From M3007 sp964484205 (GTDB taxonomy: Bacteria; Bacteroidota; Bacteroidia; Chitinophagales; Saprospiraceae): a DNA stretch of 64,000 bases. Position 1 is the stretch's first letter. Each line of letters begins with the position of its first letter. Made by a program: the position numbers and the translations under genes. Shown piece by piece: positions 52,901-63,000 of the stretch. The stretch is from the NCBI GenBank assembly GCA_964484205.1, contig CAZAEZ010000003.1:62001-126000 (forward strand), written 5' to 3'. A model generated the notes under the pieces. The model ran no database searches. It was not told where the DNA came from and saw nothing but the letters and a program-made list of their open reading frames with translations.

Positions 52901-54085
52901 TCAGACTGTGGCTGCGGCCGCTTTCGCTGTTGTGCCGGCCTCCGTTTCGCCGAGATTGGTGGCGCCGATGAAGCGGTTGCGATCGGCGGTGTTCAGGTTT
53001 TTCCGGCAAACGATCTGATAAGCCGTTGAACCGCCCTGCCGCGCGATCAGGACCGACCAGGCCAGGAAAACGGAATAGATGCGGAAGGTTTTTTCGCCGT
53101 ATTTCTCCAGCACTTTTTCGCGGTTGCGCATCCAGTTGTCGTACCAGTAGTGGATGGTTTTGCTGTAGTGGATACCGATATTTTCGACGCTGTGCACCTC
53201 GAAACCTACTTTTTCGATGCGTTGCAGGTCCCAGTTGAGCGGCATGCTGGCATCGGCGCCGGAGAAGATGTATTCGTTCATGAAAAGTCCCCAGACGAGG
53301 TCTTCCCGGTTTTCCTTTTGAAACAGGTGCTTCCGCTCGCGCAGGCCTGCGATTTGCATGTAAAAAAGCCCGTCGTCTTCCAGCAGGTCGTATATCTGCC
53401 GCATAAATTTTTTGAAATACTTGATCCCGACATGCTCGGCCATTTCGAGGCAGGTGATCTTGTCGTATTTTTTATTGCGGGGGATGTCGCGGTAATCCAT
53501 ACGCCAGATGCGGGCCTGTTCGGGCGACACACCGTATTCGCCGATTTGGCGGGTGCCCCAGTCGGCGCCGGCCTGGGCGATGGTAACACCGGTGGCGTCT
53601 ACGCCGTAATATTTGGCCATGTGCGCGACGAGCGTGCCCCAGCCGCAGCCGATATCGAGCAGGGACTCGCCGGGTTTGAGTTGCATTTTGCGGGCGATGA
53701 GGTTCATTTTGTTGTCCTGCGCCGCTTCAAGCGATTCGTTGTGGTCGTGGAAATAGCAGCTGGTATAGATCATGCGGGGGCCGAGGAACCAGTTGAACAG
53801 GTCGTTTTTGTCGTCGTAGTGGCTGCGCACGATCCGTTCGTCTTGTTCTTTGGAGTGGATCAGCACCTCGGGGATCATCCGGGTGATAAAAAATTTGTAG
53901 TGGTGCCAGATATAGTCATAGGTGAACAGGTCATCCTTTTTTTCGAGCAATTCCATCAGGTCGGTCGTGATGTCAATTCCCCCGTTGATATAGTCCTGGA
54001 CAAAATGACCCATAGATGCTTTTCCCTTTCGGTACCGGGCAGACACCCGTGGGTTTTTTATTTGAATAAAGTCGGTAACGTTCAT
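52901..54085 (-). CDS. Cyclopropane-fatty-acyl-phospholipid synthase family methyltransferase
   Basis: A 394-residue SAM-dependent enzyme that adds a methylene or methyl group to unsaturated acyl chains of membrane phospholipids. CFA-synthase features: SHYDDKNDLFNWFLGPRMIY with TSCYF, SAM motif LLDIGCGWGTLVAHMAK at about 141-157, GVTIAQAG, CLEMAEHVGIKYF and HYSKTIHYWYDNWM near the C-terminus. The last 25 residues (LGETEAGTTAKAAAATV) are an unstructured tail. It stands beside a fatty acid desaturase read in the same direction, though a repeat cluster with an assembly gap lies between, so an operon is uncertain. Confidence 0.92.
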   Translation of the reverse strand: MNVTDFIQIKNPRVSARYRKGKASMGHFVQDYINGGIDITTDLMELLEKKDDLFTYDYIWHHYKFFITRMIPEVLIHSKEQDERIVRSHYDDKNDLFNWFLGPRMIYTSCYFHDHNESLEAAQDNKMNLIARKMQLKPGESLLDIGCGWGTLVAHMAKYYGVDATGVTIAQAGADWGTRQIGEYGVSPEQARIWRMDYRDIPRNKKYDKITCLEMAEHVGIKYFKKFMRQIYDLLEDDGLFYMQIAGLRERKHLFQKENREDLVWGLFMNEYIFSGADASMPLNWDLQRIEKVGFEVHSVENIGIHYSKTIHYWYDNWMRNREKVLEKYGEKTFRIYSVFLAWSVLIARQGGSTAYQIVCRKNLNTADRNRFIGATNLGETEAGTTAKAAAATV

Positions 54086-54127
54086 GGTACGCTGCTGTTT
54101 TGTTTTGATAAATTAGTTGGATGATAC

Positions 54128-54299
54128 CGTGTGTATTATCGGCGTGGGTTGAGATGAGCCCCCAAAACAGGTCATTGTATGGGGGGGGTTCATAGAAGCC
54201 CAAAAAANNNNNNNNNNCGTGTGCATTGTCGGCGTGACTTCGAGTCACGCCGATAACGTGGGCATTGTCGGCGTGACTTCGAGTCACGCCGACAATAGC
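54128..54299. repeat. Cluster of REP-like palindromes, copies 3 and 4, one partial copy
   Basis: Two complete palindromes in tandem at 54225-54257 and 54264-54296 (arms with core GTCGGCGTGACT around TCG), set 39 bases apart, each led by CGTGTGCATT or CGTGGGCATT. A partial unit CGTGTGTATTATCGGCGTG lies at 54128-54146. The last copy ends four bases before the desaturase stop codon region. An assembly gap falls inside the cluster. Confidence 0.9.
54208..54217. other. Assembly gap (10 N)
   Basis: Ten undetermined bases inside the palindrome cluster, preceded by a run of nine G near 54181-54188 and by CAAAAAA. The true length of this stretch is unknown. Confidence 0.99.
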
Positions 54300-55193
54300 C
54301 TAGATTCGTTCCGGTTCTAAATTTTCTATGCGTTCCAAGCGCATATTGTGCGTTCGAAAAGATGCGCTGAATAAACCCAGAATATAAACGCGAAATAAAT
54401 ACCAGGCAAAGTTGTCTTCATTTAATCGGGGGTCAATTTTATCGGCAATTTTATCGTGTTTTTCTCTCAATTTACTCCAGTGTACGCCGGGTGAAATATG
54501 ATGCGCCGTATGCAGTCCATTGTTTAATAATAGAAAATTCAATACAGTACCGGTCATATTTCGCGAGTGGTTAAACTCCGATTCTTCATCGGCATGAATG
54601 TGTTGAATATAATTAAAAATAAGCACCGCAAACAGCGACAATTGCTGTGGAATAATTACGTATAGAACTGCTTTTTTCCAGTCGATCAGCAGCGCAATTA
54701 CAACCCAGGCAACCAGGCTGACAATTTGTAATAAATGGAAAAAGAATTTTCGCCGGTCGGATTTGTATAAATTTAAAAAATAACTGCCGACTGCTTTTTG
54801 TTGTTTCATCCCGCTTAAAGAAGGATAAGACAACAACGTCAGTAAGTTATTTTTTTCCGAAACCATATAGGTTTTTGTATAGTCCGGTTCTTTATTGATA
54901 TGAATATGGTGGTTTGAGTTGTGCGTCGGAATCCAGGCAAAGACCGGAAAGCCGTAAAAGACCGTCAGAAAATTGTCGGTAAGCACATTCAGCCACTTCA
55001 CCGTCCACATGGGCAGGTGCTGGTGGTTGTGCACCATCGTGGAAACAATAACCGCCAGGAGCAATTGAACGGTGTACAATAGAACCCAAAGGGGCGTGGA
55101 AAGTGTGCTGCCATAGCCCCAAAGAAAAATCAGCGAGCCGGCAGCAATGGCCATAAAGATCAGAGAACGGACATCCGCTTGGTATCGAAGCAT
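54300..55193 (-). CDS. Membrane fatty acid desaturase
   Basis: A 297-residue integral membrane di-iron enzyme of the FADS/desaturase superfamily that introduces a double bond into acyl chains. The three histidine boxes are visible: HNHQHLP at about 55-61, HNSNHHIH at about 91-98 and HTAHHISPGVHW near 231-242, with HIHADEESEFNHS as an extra His-rich segment. Four membrane helices are likely (13-30, 35-52, 160-175, 180-195). Codon and base composition are A/T-richer than the neighbours. With the CFA synthase gene next to it, its product could supply the unsaturated chains that the synthase modifies (inference). Confidence 0.9.
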   Translation of the reverse strand: MLRYQADVRSLIFMAIAAGSLIFLWGYGSTLSTPLWVLLYTVQLLLAVIVSTMVHNHQHLPMWTVKWLNVLTDNFLTVFYGFPVFAWIPTHNSNHHIHINKEPDYTKTYMVSEKNNLLTLLSYPSLSGMKQQKAVGSYFLNLYKSDRRKFFFHLLQIVSLVAWVVIALLIDWKKAVLYVIIPQQLSLFAVLIFNYIQHIHADEESEFNHSRNMTGTVLNFLLLNNGLHTAHHISPGVHWSKLREKHDKIADKIDPRLNEDNFAWYLFRVYILGLFSASFRTHNMRLERIENLEPERI

Positions 55194-55435
55194 AGTCAGG
55201 AGATTTAGTTAATCGTTTTAAAAAAATGGCTATGTGGGCGCTGACAGGAATCGGTAAAGGTATCGCTTAAGGTGGAGAAAAAGCGATTCTTTCAAAAAAA
55301 GCGCGGTTGTGTCAACCGGCGACTGAAACAGGTGTTTTTGGATTTGCCTGCCGGGGAAGCGCGCGGCAAACAAAATCCCGGTTTGCGGAAGTTTCCCGAA
55401 TTTAGCGCCGGCAACGCGATTAACCGACCACCATA

Positions 55436-56764
55436 ATGGCAAAAACGATTTCCGGATTTTCCAAACTCAGCAAGCGCCAGAAGATCGAATGGCTGGCTGC
55501 CAATTTCTTTGCCGACCCGGCAGCCGCCGAACAAGGCCTGCTGGCCTGGCACCGCCCCGACGAGCAGCAGCAAAAGATCATCGACGGGTTCACCGAAAAT
55601 GCGCTGAGCAACTATACGCTCCCCTTCAGTGTGGCGCCCAATTTCATGATCAACGGCAAGGTGTACGCCGTGCCCTTGGTCATTGAGGAAAGCAGCGTGG
55701 TGGCCGCTGCATCCAGCGCCGCCAAATTCTGGCTCGACCGCGGCGGTTTTCATGCCGAAGTGCTGGGCACGGTAAAACTCGGGCAGGTGCATTTCCGTTG
55801 GGTGGGCAATCCGGAGCGGCTGCGCCAGATTTTTCCGGAACTGAAGGCCCACCTCATCGCTACCAGCGCCGACCTCACCGCCAACATGCAACAGCGCGGG
55901 GGCGGCCTGCTCGACATCGAATTGCTCAACCTCACCCACCTCGAACCCGACTACTACCAACTGCGCGCCTCCTTCGACACCTGCGATAGCATGGGCGCCA
56001 ATTTCATCAACTCCGTCCTGGAACGCTTCGGCGACCAACTGGAGTTTTTCATCGAAACGACAGACCTGCTCACCGATCAGGAGCGCGATGTGGAGGTACT
56101 CATGTGCATCCTCTCGAACTACACGCCCAACTGCCTGGTGCGCGCCTGGGTGGAGTGCCCCGAAGCCGAACTGGAAGACCTGGCCCGCGATGCCGGCCTG
56201 CCCGGCCATGCTGCCGTCGATCGTATTTGCACGGCCGTACGCATCGCTACCATCGACCCCTACCGGGCCGCTACCCACAACAAAGGCATTTTCAATGGCA
56301 TCGACGCCGTCATCCTGGCTACCGGCAACGATTTTCGCGCGGTGGAAGCCTGCGGCCATACCTATGCCTGCCGCGACGGGCAGTACCGCAGCCTGAGCCG
56401 GGCCCGGGTGGAAAACGGGGTATTCCGTTTTGAACTGGAAATCCCGCTGCCCATCGGCACCGTCGGCGGCCTCACCGCCCTGCACCCGCTGGCCAAACAG
56501 GCCCTCGAACTGCTCGGCAATCCTTCGGCAAAAAAACTTATGATGATCGTGGCGGCAGTCGGGCTGGCGCAAAATTTCGCCGCCGTGCGCTCGCTGGTCA
56601 CTACCGGTATTCAACAGGGGCATATGAAAATGCACCTGACCAACATCCTCAACCACCTCGGCGCATCCGAGGCCGAAGCGGAAGCCGCTCAGGCGCATTT
56701 TTGCCGCGAAACGGTGAGTTTCAGCGCGGTACGTGGTTTTTTGGAGGGGGCGCGAAAATTATAA
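55436..56764 (+). CDS. mvaA: Hydroxymethylglutaryl-CoA reductase, class II
   Basis: The 442-residue enzyme interconverts HMG-CoA and mevalonate. Class II features: RPDEQQQKIIDGFTENALSN, the PFSVAPNFMINGKVYAVP region with catalytic Glu in VIEESSVVAAASSAAKFW (about 83-85), DSMGANFINSVLE (cofactor-binding DAMGAN motif), HNKGIFNGIDAVILATGND with the catalytic Asp near 300, and GIQQGHMKMHL with the C-terminal catalytic His. Length fits the class. Together with the type 2 isomerase at 51660 it points to isoprenoid synthesis by the mevalonate route. Its stop codon abuts a 45-bp perfect inverted repeat. Confidence 0.95.
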   Translation: MAKTISGFSKLSKRQKIEWLAANFFADPAAAEQGLLAWHRPDEQQQKIIDGFTENALSNYTLPFSVAPNFMINGKVYAVPLVIEESSVVAAASSAAKFWLDRGGFHAEVLGTVKLGQVHFRWVGNPERLRQIFPELKAHLIATSADLTANMQQRGGGLLDIELLNLTHLEPDYYQLRASFDTCDSMGANFINSVLERFGDQLEFFIETTDLLTDQERDVEVLMCILSNYTPNCLVRAWVECPEAELEDLARDAGLPGHAAVDRICTAVRIATIDPYRAATHNKGIFNGIDAVILATGNDFRAVEACGHTYACRDGQYRSLSRARVENGVFRFELEIPLPIGTVGGLTALHPLAKQALELLGNPSAKKLMMIVAAVGLAQNFAAVRSLVTTGIQQGHMKMHLTNILNHLGASEAEAEAAQAHFCRETVSFSAVRGFLEGARKL

Positions 56765-56877
56765 AAAGTCAAAAGTTAAAATGTAAAAGTCAAAAGTCAA
56801 AAGGGAGATCGGTCAGGCCTTCGGCCGGCTCCATCTCCCTTTTGACTTTTGACTTTTACATTTTAACTTTTGACTTT
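56765..56877. terminator. 45-bp perfect inverted repeat with AAAAGTC units
   Basis: Arms 56765-56809 and 56833-56877 are perfect reverse complements. Each arm has three or four AAAAGTC-like steps and ends in AAGGGAGAT; the 23-base loop holds a small GGCCTTCGGCC stem. It starts one base after the mvaA stop and precedes the convergent T9SS gene end, so it should work as a terminator in both directions. Confidence 0.9.
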
Positions 56878-56895
56878 AACCAGATTCACTGCCCC

Positions 56896-59859
56896 CTACC
56901 GTTTCACCAACTTTTCCACGCGTCCGCCCAGTTGTATCACATAAACGCCCCGGGGCAAAGCGCCAACATGCAGCGGCAGGCCCTTGCTGCCCTGGGGAAG
57001 CCATCCTGTAAGCACCGTTTGCCCTGCGGAATTCAGTACCCGCAGCGGCAAGCCGGTTCGCGCCGGAGTGGCTAGATACAGCCAAACGATTTCCGCCGCC
57101 GGATTGGGGGATAAACTAAAATTCAAGCCGATACCGGCCTCCTGCACACTGCTGGTCACCCCCACCACGTACGTTTCCACCGCGCTGCAACCGTTGGCAT
57201 CGGTAAGGGTGGCCGTGTACATGCCCGGCAGCAGGCTGTCGAGTTGGGGGCCGGTGGCGCCGGTGCTCCACAGCACGGCGTAGGGCGCGGTGCCACCTGT
57301 GGGCATCAGTTGGATACTGCCATTGGCTGCGGTGGAGTCGCCGGCATTGGTCACCAGGGCCTGAAGTTGCAGCGGGCCGGGCTCGGTCAGCGGCAGCACC
57401 CACTGGATGGTGCAGCCAAGGGCATCGGTGAGGGTGCCGGAATAGGAGCCGGGGCCGAGCGGGCCGATGGTGGGTCCGGTAGCGCCGGATGCCCAGTTCC
57501 ACAGGAAAGGGGGCTTGCCGTTGGCGGGCAGCACGGTGAATGCGCCGTCGGCAGCGGCGTGGCAGCTGATGGCTTGCGCCTCGATGTCGACACTAAGACT
57601 GCCGCTTTTGCTCACCTGCACGGCGCCTGTGGCCAAGCAGCCGTTGGCGTCGGTGAGGGTGAGGGGGTAAGCACCGGCAGGCAGGTCGGTGCGCAGACTG
57701 TCGGTGCTGCCGTTGGCCCAGAGGAATTGCAGGGGCGGCAGGGCGGGATCGAGCAGTGCAGTGGCGCTGCCGCCGGTAGTGTCGCCGCAGAGCAGCGCGG
57801 TGCCGACGGGTATCAGGCCGGGCGCGGTGCCTTCGGGTACAGTGGCCGAAAAAGTAGCCGTCAGGCCCTTGGCATCGGTGACGGTGAACTGGTAAATACC
57901 CGGTGGCAGGCCGCTGAGCGTGGCGCCCGCGTTAGCGCCCGACTGCCAATTGAACAGGAGGGGCGGGCAGCCGCCCTGCAGGCCGGCGTCCACGGCGCCA
58001 GAAGCGCCGCCGGGGCAGGAGGGGGTGGTTTGGGGATCAGCAGCCAGGGAAGGGCCCTGGGCTTCGTAGGCGCCAATGTCCACGGTGCCGCCGCGGATGC
58101 GGGGCAGACCGTCGAGATCGGTGGAGTCGAGCACGTAGGCATTGCTGCCGGCATTGATCAGGGGCGAGCAGGGCTGCAGGCGGTAGTCGCCCGAATCAGG
58201 ATTGACGAACAAGGGATCGATGCCGGTGAGGATGCCGGGGCCGCAAGTGATGTTGGGGGGGAGGTTGGAGCAGTTGAGAGTGTCGAAGTAGGAGTGGGTG
58301 ATGTGGGTTTGATCGGATGAGAGGAATTTTGTCAAATCGCAAATGCCGGGGCCTGAGATTATGGAGTTGGAAATATCTATACTGTTTACATGAGCAGGAA
58401 CAATTATATTGGTACACATCTTATTGTTTATAACGGAGCAGTTATTGTAAACATGTACATTATCATAAGAATGATGGAGCCTATGTCCTCTGATAATATT
58501 GTTTTGAAATAGGCTTCCTGTAGATGTTATTTTGTATCGAACTCCTCCACAAATTCCTAACCCACAATCATTTTCATTAATTATACAAGACTGCACCTTT
58601 ATTTCCTGATTTTCACCTCCGCTGATATCAAATAGAAAACTTAATGCCGTATTTTTAAAAATATAGTTGGAAATAATATCAACATATGATTGCTCAAATC
58701 CCCCTAAAAAGCACAAGGATGTTGTTGTTTCATTTTCTAAAAAAGCATTTTTATTTAACTGTAAATAAGAATTTTCTAAATCAACTATATTTGCATGTAA
58801 TATGCTCGCATTCGGAGAATTTGTGCTGCGAATATTTCTGTAAAAAAAACAATCATTTACCTGTATCCCTCGAGTAAAACTAAATCCTTGAGAAAAAAAA
58901 GAAACCGCACTCCCTTGTATAGAACTATTACGCTGAAACAGTGTAGAAAACAACCTCAACTGGCTACCATCCTGTCGGCCTAAAAAAAACTGCCCACCGC
59001 CGCCTAAAGTTCCTGCCTGATTTTCCAAAAACTGGCAGCGACCTATATCCAACCAATCCGTGCGCTCCGCATCCTGGTAGAAAAAACCACCGCCCCGTAC
59101 TTCCGCAGCATTCCGCAGAAAAATACAGGAATCAACTTCCACCCCGCGCTCTACCCAGGCGGCGCCCAGGTAGGCCAAGCCTCCGGCATTGCCCAAGGAG
59201 CGGTTGGCCTCAAAATGGCAGTTGAAAAACAGCGGGGCTACCGAGCCGTCACCGCCACCGTTTACAATAGCCCCACCACCGCTGTTCCGCGCGGTGTTGT
59301 GCAGAAAACGGCAGTTGCGGATACCGGGATAGGCTTCGGCGTCTTCGCCCATGATGTACAGCCCGCCGCCGCATTTGCGCCGGTCGCGCGAGCTGCTCAG
59401 GCCGCTGAAATCGGCGGTACCGTCGCGCAAGGTGAAGCCGTCGAGCACCGTACTGCTGTCAGGCTCGTGCAGGTACATTACCGTGTAGGAATTATCCGTG
59501 CTGTCGCCCGGTTGGCCGATGTCGCCGCTCAGGATAGCCGGGTATTGATCCCAATCGCGCTCGTCGAGGCTGGTTTCCGTTCCGGCAAAGCCGCCGTAGA
59601 GTTGTACGCCGCTTTTGGGTTCGAAGGAAATGTTGCGGTCGGTCGTGGTGGTGGGCCAATAGGTTCCCTCGGCTACCCACACTTCGTCGCCGGCTTGCGC
59701 CAGCTGTAGGGCACTTTGCAGGTCAGTGAAGGCGTCGGCCCAGGATTGGCCGGTGTTGGCGCCGGTGGCGGTGGCGTGGACGTAGTAGCGGGTGTTTTGG
59801 GTTATGGCGGGCTTCGCGAAGCACAGCGAAGCTATAAGAAGTAGAGTTGCTTTTTTCAT
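56896..59859 (-). CDS. T9SS-exported protein with beta-helix region and SprB-like repeats
   Basis: A 987-residue surface protein. Signal peptide about 1-20. Residues 22-600 form a parallel beta-helix, starting with the common YYVHATATGANTGQSWADAF and DEVWVAEGTYWPTTTTDRNI modules and continuing with many GGG-x-Y/F and NCHFEANRSLGNAGG units. SPLINAGSNAYVLDSTDLDG, RIRGGTVDIGAYEAQ closes it. Then three to four SprB-like repeats (FTVTDAKGLTATFSATV, YPLTLTDANGCLATGAVQVS, YTATLTDANGCSAVETYVV) and a type A sorting domain (FSLSPNPAAEIVWLYL, LRVLNSAGQTVLTG, YVIQLGGRVEKLVKR). Codons in about 58320-58990 are much A/T-richer than the rest. Probably adhesin-like. Confidence 0.9.
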   Translation of the reverse strand: MKKATLLLIASLCFAKPAITQNTRYYVHATATGANTGQSWADAFTDLQSALQLAQAGDEVWVAEGTYWPTTTTDRNISFEPKSGVQLYGGFAGTETSLDERDWDQYPAILSGDIGQPGDSTDNSYTVMYLHEPDSSTVLDGFTLRDGTADFSGLSSSRDRRKCGGGLYIMGEDAEAYPGIRNCRFLHNTARNSGGGAIVNGGGDGSVAPLFFNCHFEANRSLGNAGGLAYLGAAWVERGVEVDSCIFLRNAAEVRGGGFFYQDAERTDWLDIGRCQFLENQAGTLGGGGQFFLGRQDGSQLRLFSTLFQRNSSIQGSAVSFFSQGFSFTRGIQVNDCFFYRNIRSTNSPNASILHANIVDLENSYLQLNKNAFLENETTTSLCFLGGFEQSYVDIISNYIFKNTALSFLFDISGGENQEIKVQSCIINENDCGLGICGGVRYKITSTGSLFQNNIIRGHRLHHSYDNVHVYNNCSVINNKMCTNIIVPAHVNSIDISNSIISGPGICDLTKFLSSDQTHITHSYFDTLNCSNLPPNITCGPGILTGIDPLFVNPDSGDYRLQPCSPLINAGSNAYVLDSTDLDGLPRIRGGTVDIGAYEAQGPSLAADPQTTPSCPGGASGAVDAGLQGGCPPLLFNWQSGANAGATLSGLPPGIYQFTVTDAKGLTATFSATVPEGTAPGLIPVGTALLCGDTTGGSATALLDPALPPLQFLWANGSTDSLRTDLPAGAYPLTLTDANGCLATGAVQVSKSGSLSVDIEAQAISCHAAADGAFTVLPANGKPPFLWNWASGATGPTIGPLGPGSYSGTLTDALGCTIQWVLPLTEPGPLQLQALVTNAGDSTAANGSIQLMPTGGTAPYAVLWSTGATGPQLDSLLPGMYTATLTDANGCSAVETYVVGVTSSVQEAGIGLNFSLSPNPAAEIVWLYLATPARTGLPLRVLNSAGQTVLTGWLPQGSKGLPLHVGALPRGVYVIQLGGRVEKLVKR

Positions 59860-59883
59860 GGGAAAACTGGTTTTTTTTACACG

Positions 59884-60036
59884 TTTTGCGTGTCAACCCC
59901 ACCCCCATCCCCTCCCCCAAATGGGAGGGGGGCTTGATTTCGCGTTACTTTTTGATTCCGTAAGCGAAATCCAAAATTAGTTTGAGGGCAAACACCCCTC
60001 CCCGTTGGGGGATGGGGGTGGGGTTGACGCGCAAAA
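59884..60036. terminator. Long nested inverted repeat between two T9SS genes
   Basis: Outer arms 59884-59912 and 60008-60036 match at 28 of 29 positions (core TCAACCCCACCCCCATCCCC). Inside are a CCTCCC/GGGAGG hairpin near 59911-59930, a second C/G-rich hairpin near 59993-60010 and GATTTCGCGTTAC/GTAAGCGAAATC arms near 59936 and 59960. On the minus strand it follows the 60071-63097 gene and probably ends its transcript. Confidence 0.85.
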
Positions 60037-60070
60037 AGCCAAAGAACATGCGATGTATAGTTAAAACAAT

Positions 60071-63000
60071 TTATTGCCGGATCAAATGGCCGCTGATCTT
60101 CTCACCACCGGCATACACTTTCCAGACATACACCCCGGGGGGCGCCTGGGCCACTTCCGGCGCCGGGATGTCCTGTTCGCCGGCGTGCAGGCTGACTTTT
60201 CGCATAAACACCAGTTTGCCAAAGGCGTCGAACAAGGCGATACGACCCGGCCCGGCTTCGGATGCGATGATGTGAAACACCGCCTCCGAAGTAGTGGGAT
60301 TGGGTCGGCAGGAGGCGCGAAGGCGGGGTAAAAGGTTGTCCGCCGCTTCCCGGAATTCGGCGGGTAAGGGGTCGCCTTGCAGCTGATATTCCAGGGCATC
60401 GGGGCGCCAGGCGAGGCTTTCCAGGATCGTGTGGTCGAGCCAAAGCGGCAGCCCGCTTTCGGGTATGGGGCCGGTGACCTCGAAGCTGAGGTAAAACAGC
60501 ACGGCTCCGGGCAGAATGTATTGATCGGGCTCCGAACCGTCGGGGAGCCAAAGCATGCGGATTTCGCCCTCCGGGGCTTTGTCCAAGCCGAAATTGCCCA
60601 CCGTAGTGCCCGGCAAATCGCCCTGGGAGGGGCTGATGAGTTGCAACACAACCGGGTCGAAGCGCAGCCCGAGCTGAATAGCCTCCAGTGGCTCAGTACC
60701 GGTGTAGTATACCGGCACAGTCAGCGTTTTGCTGCCTCTGGAAACACTTGCCGGCCAGGCCAGGGTGGTGACCGGGCGATCCTCCGGGCGGCTGTTTGTG
60801 ACAGCATTGCCGTTTACATCGCCAATTTTGATGCCGATGAAATTGATGATGGAGGGGGGAACAGAATCTGTTTCGGGAAAGAGAGCACTTAGGGGGTTAG
60901 GCGAGGGAAATTCATAGCCAGTTTGCACAAAGCGCCAAGATGTATTATTTGGCAAATTCGTATAATTCCCTAAAATCAATTTGCGAAATTCTATGATATC
61001 AAGAGTCGTGATAGAGTTGCTTTTGTTCGCATCTGCAGCAATAAACTTATACGGGCTATTGAGGAGCTCAGTTCCTAATATATGTTTATTAATAAGAACC
61101 AGATCAAAAGTAGATACCCCGTTCAGCGGGTCATTGTTTTTATAGGGGGTGACAATATAATCGTTACAAGCCTCGCAGGTGCAAAACTGAAACTCACCGG
61201 CGCTGTTGGTCAGCATGGTATCGGGCGGGCAGCTGGTGTTGTTGCAGGTGCCGTCGTTTTCGTATTGGGCCATATAGACGAATACGTCTTCGATAGGGTT
61301 GTCTGCCTCAGTTAGGATATGGCCGTTTATTTTATTGCCGCATACGGGAAGGTCCTGAACGCCGTCAAACAAAGGCACACAAGGGTCTTCGGGATATTCG
61401 CGTATGTAGCGAAGGATTTGCAGGTCGGCGCCATTAATACAACCAACCCCTTCAAATTCTACCTCAAAAAAGGCTTCGTAGTTATTGGCCGATTCCAGCA
61501 CAATACCGTCTTCATCGCAAATTTTGATTTTCAGCAATTTTGAATTGCTCCCATCCACTTCGTAACAATCCGTATAGCAGCCCGTATTTGTGCTGCAATC
61601 CCAGCCATTGATAAAATTCACACCGGAAATGGACAAATCGCCGCTCCAGTCGAATTCTACCTCACATTCAAAGTAATCGTACACCAATTGAATGGTAGAG
61701 GTCTGTGTGGTATAAAATCCCATCAGTATTTTCGGCGGGGTACAACCACCCGTAGAATCACTTTGGCCCTTGATCGTAAAAAAAACATCTTCAGGTAATT
61801 TGTCATCGCAGGGGTCGTCTCCGGTGGCGCCATTGAGTGCACAGGTGGTATCAGACAAAACCAGGCGGGAACATTCGGTTTCGGAACGTACCCTCGATTT
61901 GTCTTCGGCAATGAGCGACACCAATCCTTCCCAATTTTGGTTAAAAGGCATTGGCGGCCCTATAATTATCGTGCTGAGCTTCACCGGGTCGTCTTCTTCT
62001 AAAGTAAGTCCTGATAAAAACGGAATGGAATAATGGAGAAAGTAGTCATAGGTGGTTCCACCGGTATGCACTTTTTCAATGGAAATTGGTGCATTGGCGC
62101 CAAATTGCAGTGCCGGTATGTTTACATCAATGTCGATTTTTACCATAAATTCTAAATAATCCACCGTTACATCATCGATATCGGTATTGACAATTTCAAC
62201 ATCCAGTTCTTCGGCGCCGGTTATCGTCGACGAACTGACCGCAGTAGTTAAACGAACCAGCAAGTTTGCATTATCCCCGGCGGGCGTTGCCGCCAATTTT
62301 ACGGTATCCGGGAATATGCCGTTAAAACCGGCATTGTTGGTGTTTACAGCGCAGGGAGAGGGCGAGCAGGAAACGGTTTGGTCGTAAGAGTCGTAATCCA
62401 GGCCAATACACTCCAGTTGGATAATCTCGCCCGGGTAGGCCTGCACAATTACCGGAAAAAGGTAAGCATAGGTGCATTTTTTACCCGACGGACAAGGTTC
62501 GGCATTTAAAATCGGAGTATCCGAGCCGGACATGGTTGGCGAAAAGGAAATCAGCGCATCCGAAGCGCCACAATCAAGAGCAGGACTGGTTGTTTCATTC
62601 ATAAAATCGACGGCAATTTCATTAGCGGTTTTGTCGTCCCAAAGGACCTTGTTCTCCAAATCCCAATTTGTCCCGGCGCCTTCCTTGAAGCAAGTACCGC
62701 TGGCATAGTGGTCGATAAAAGAAAAACCACCACTCGACACCAGGCGGATACGTGCATTCAGGCGCGCATGATCCAGATTAAAGGTTAACAAAGAGTCGGG
62801 CGTAGTATCGGCAACTGTATAGCGGAGGTAAACCCGGTAACTAACCTGGTAAAAATTATCAACTCCGGTGCAGCCTAATGCTTCCGAGGCAACCGACGGG
62901 CAACCGGGAGGTGTGTAGGAACTGTCTCTAATAATCATTAAGCGTAAATCATTGCAATTTCCAATACTGAAACATGGCGGCTCTTGCGCCTGCACAGGGG

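Noticed and set aside
54225..54296. CRISPR-like short repeats
   Set aside because: Only two full palindromic units, no unique spacers of constant length, no cas genes nearby, and single copies occur elsewhere between genes.
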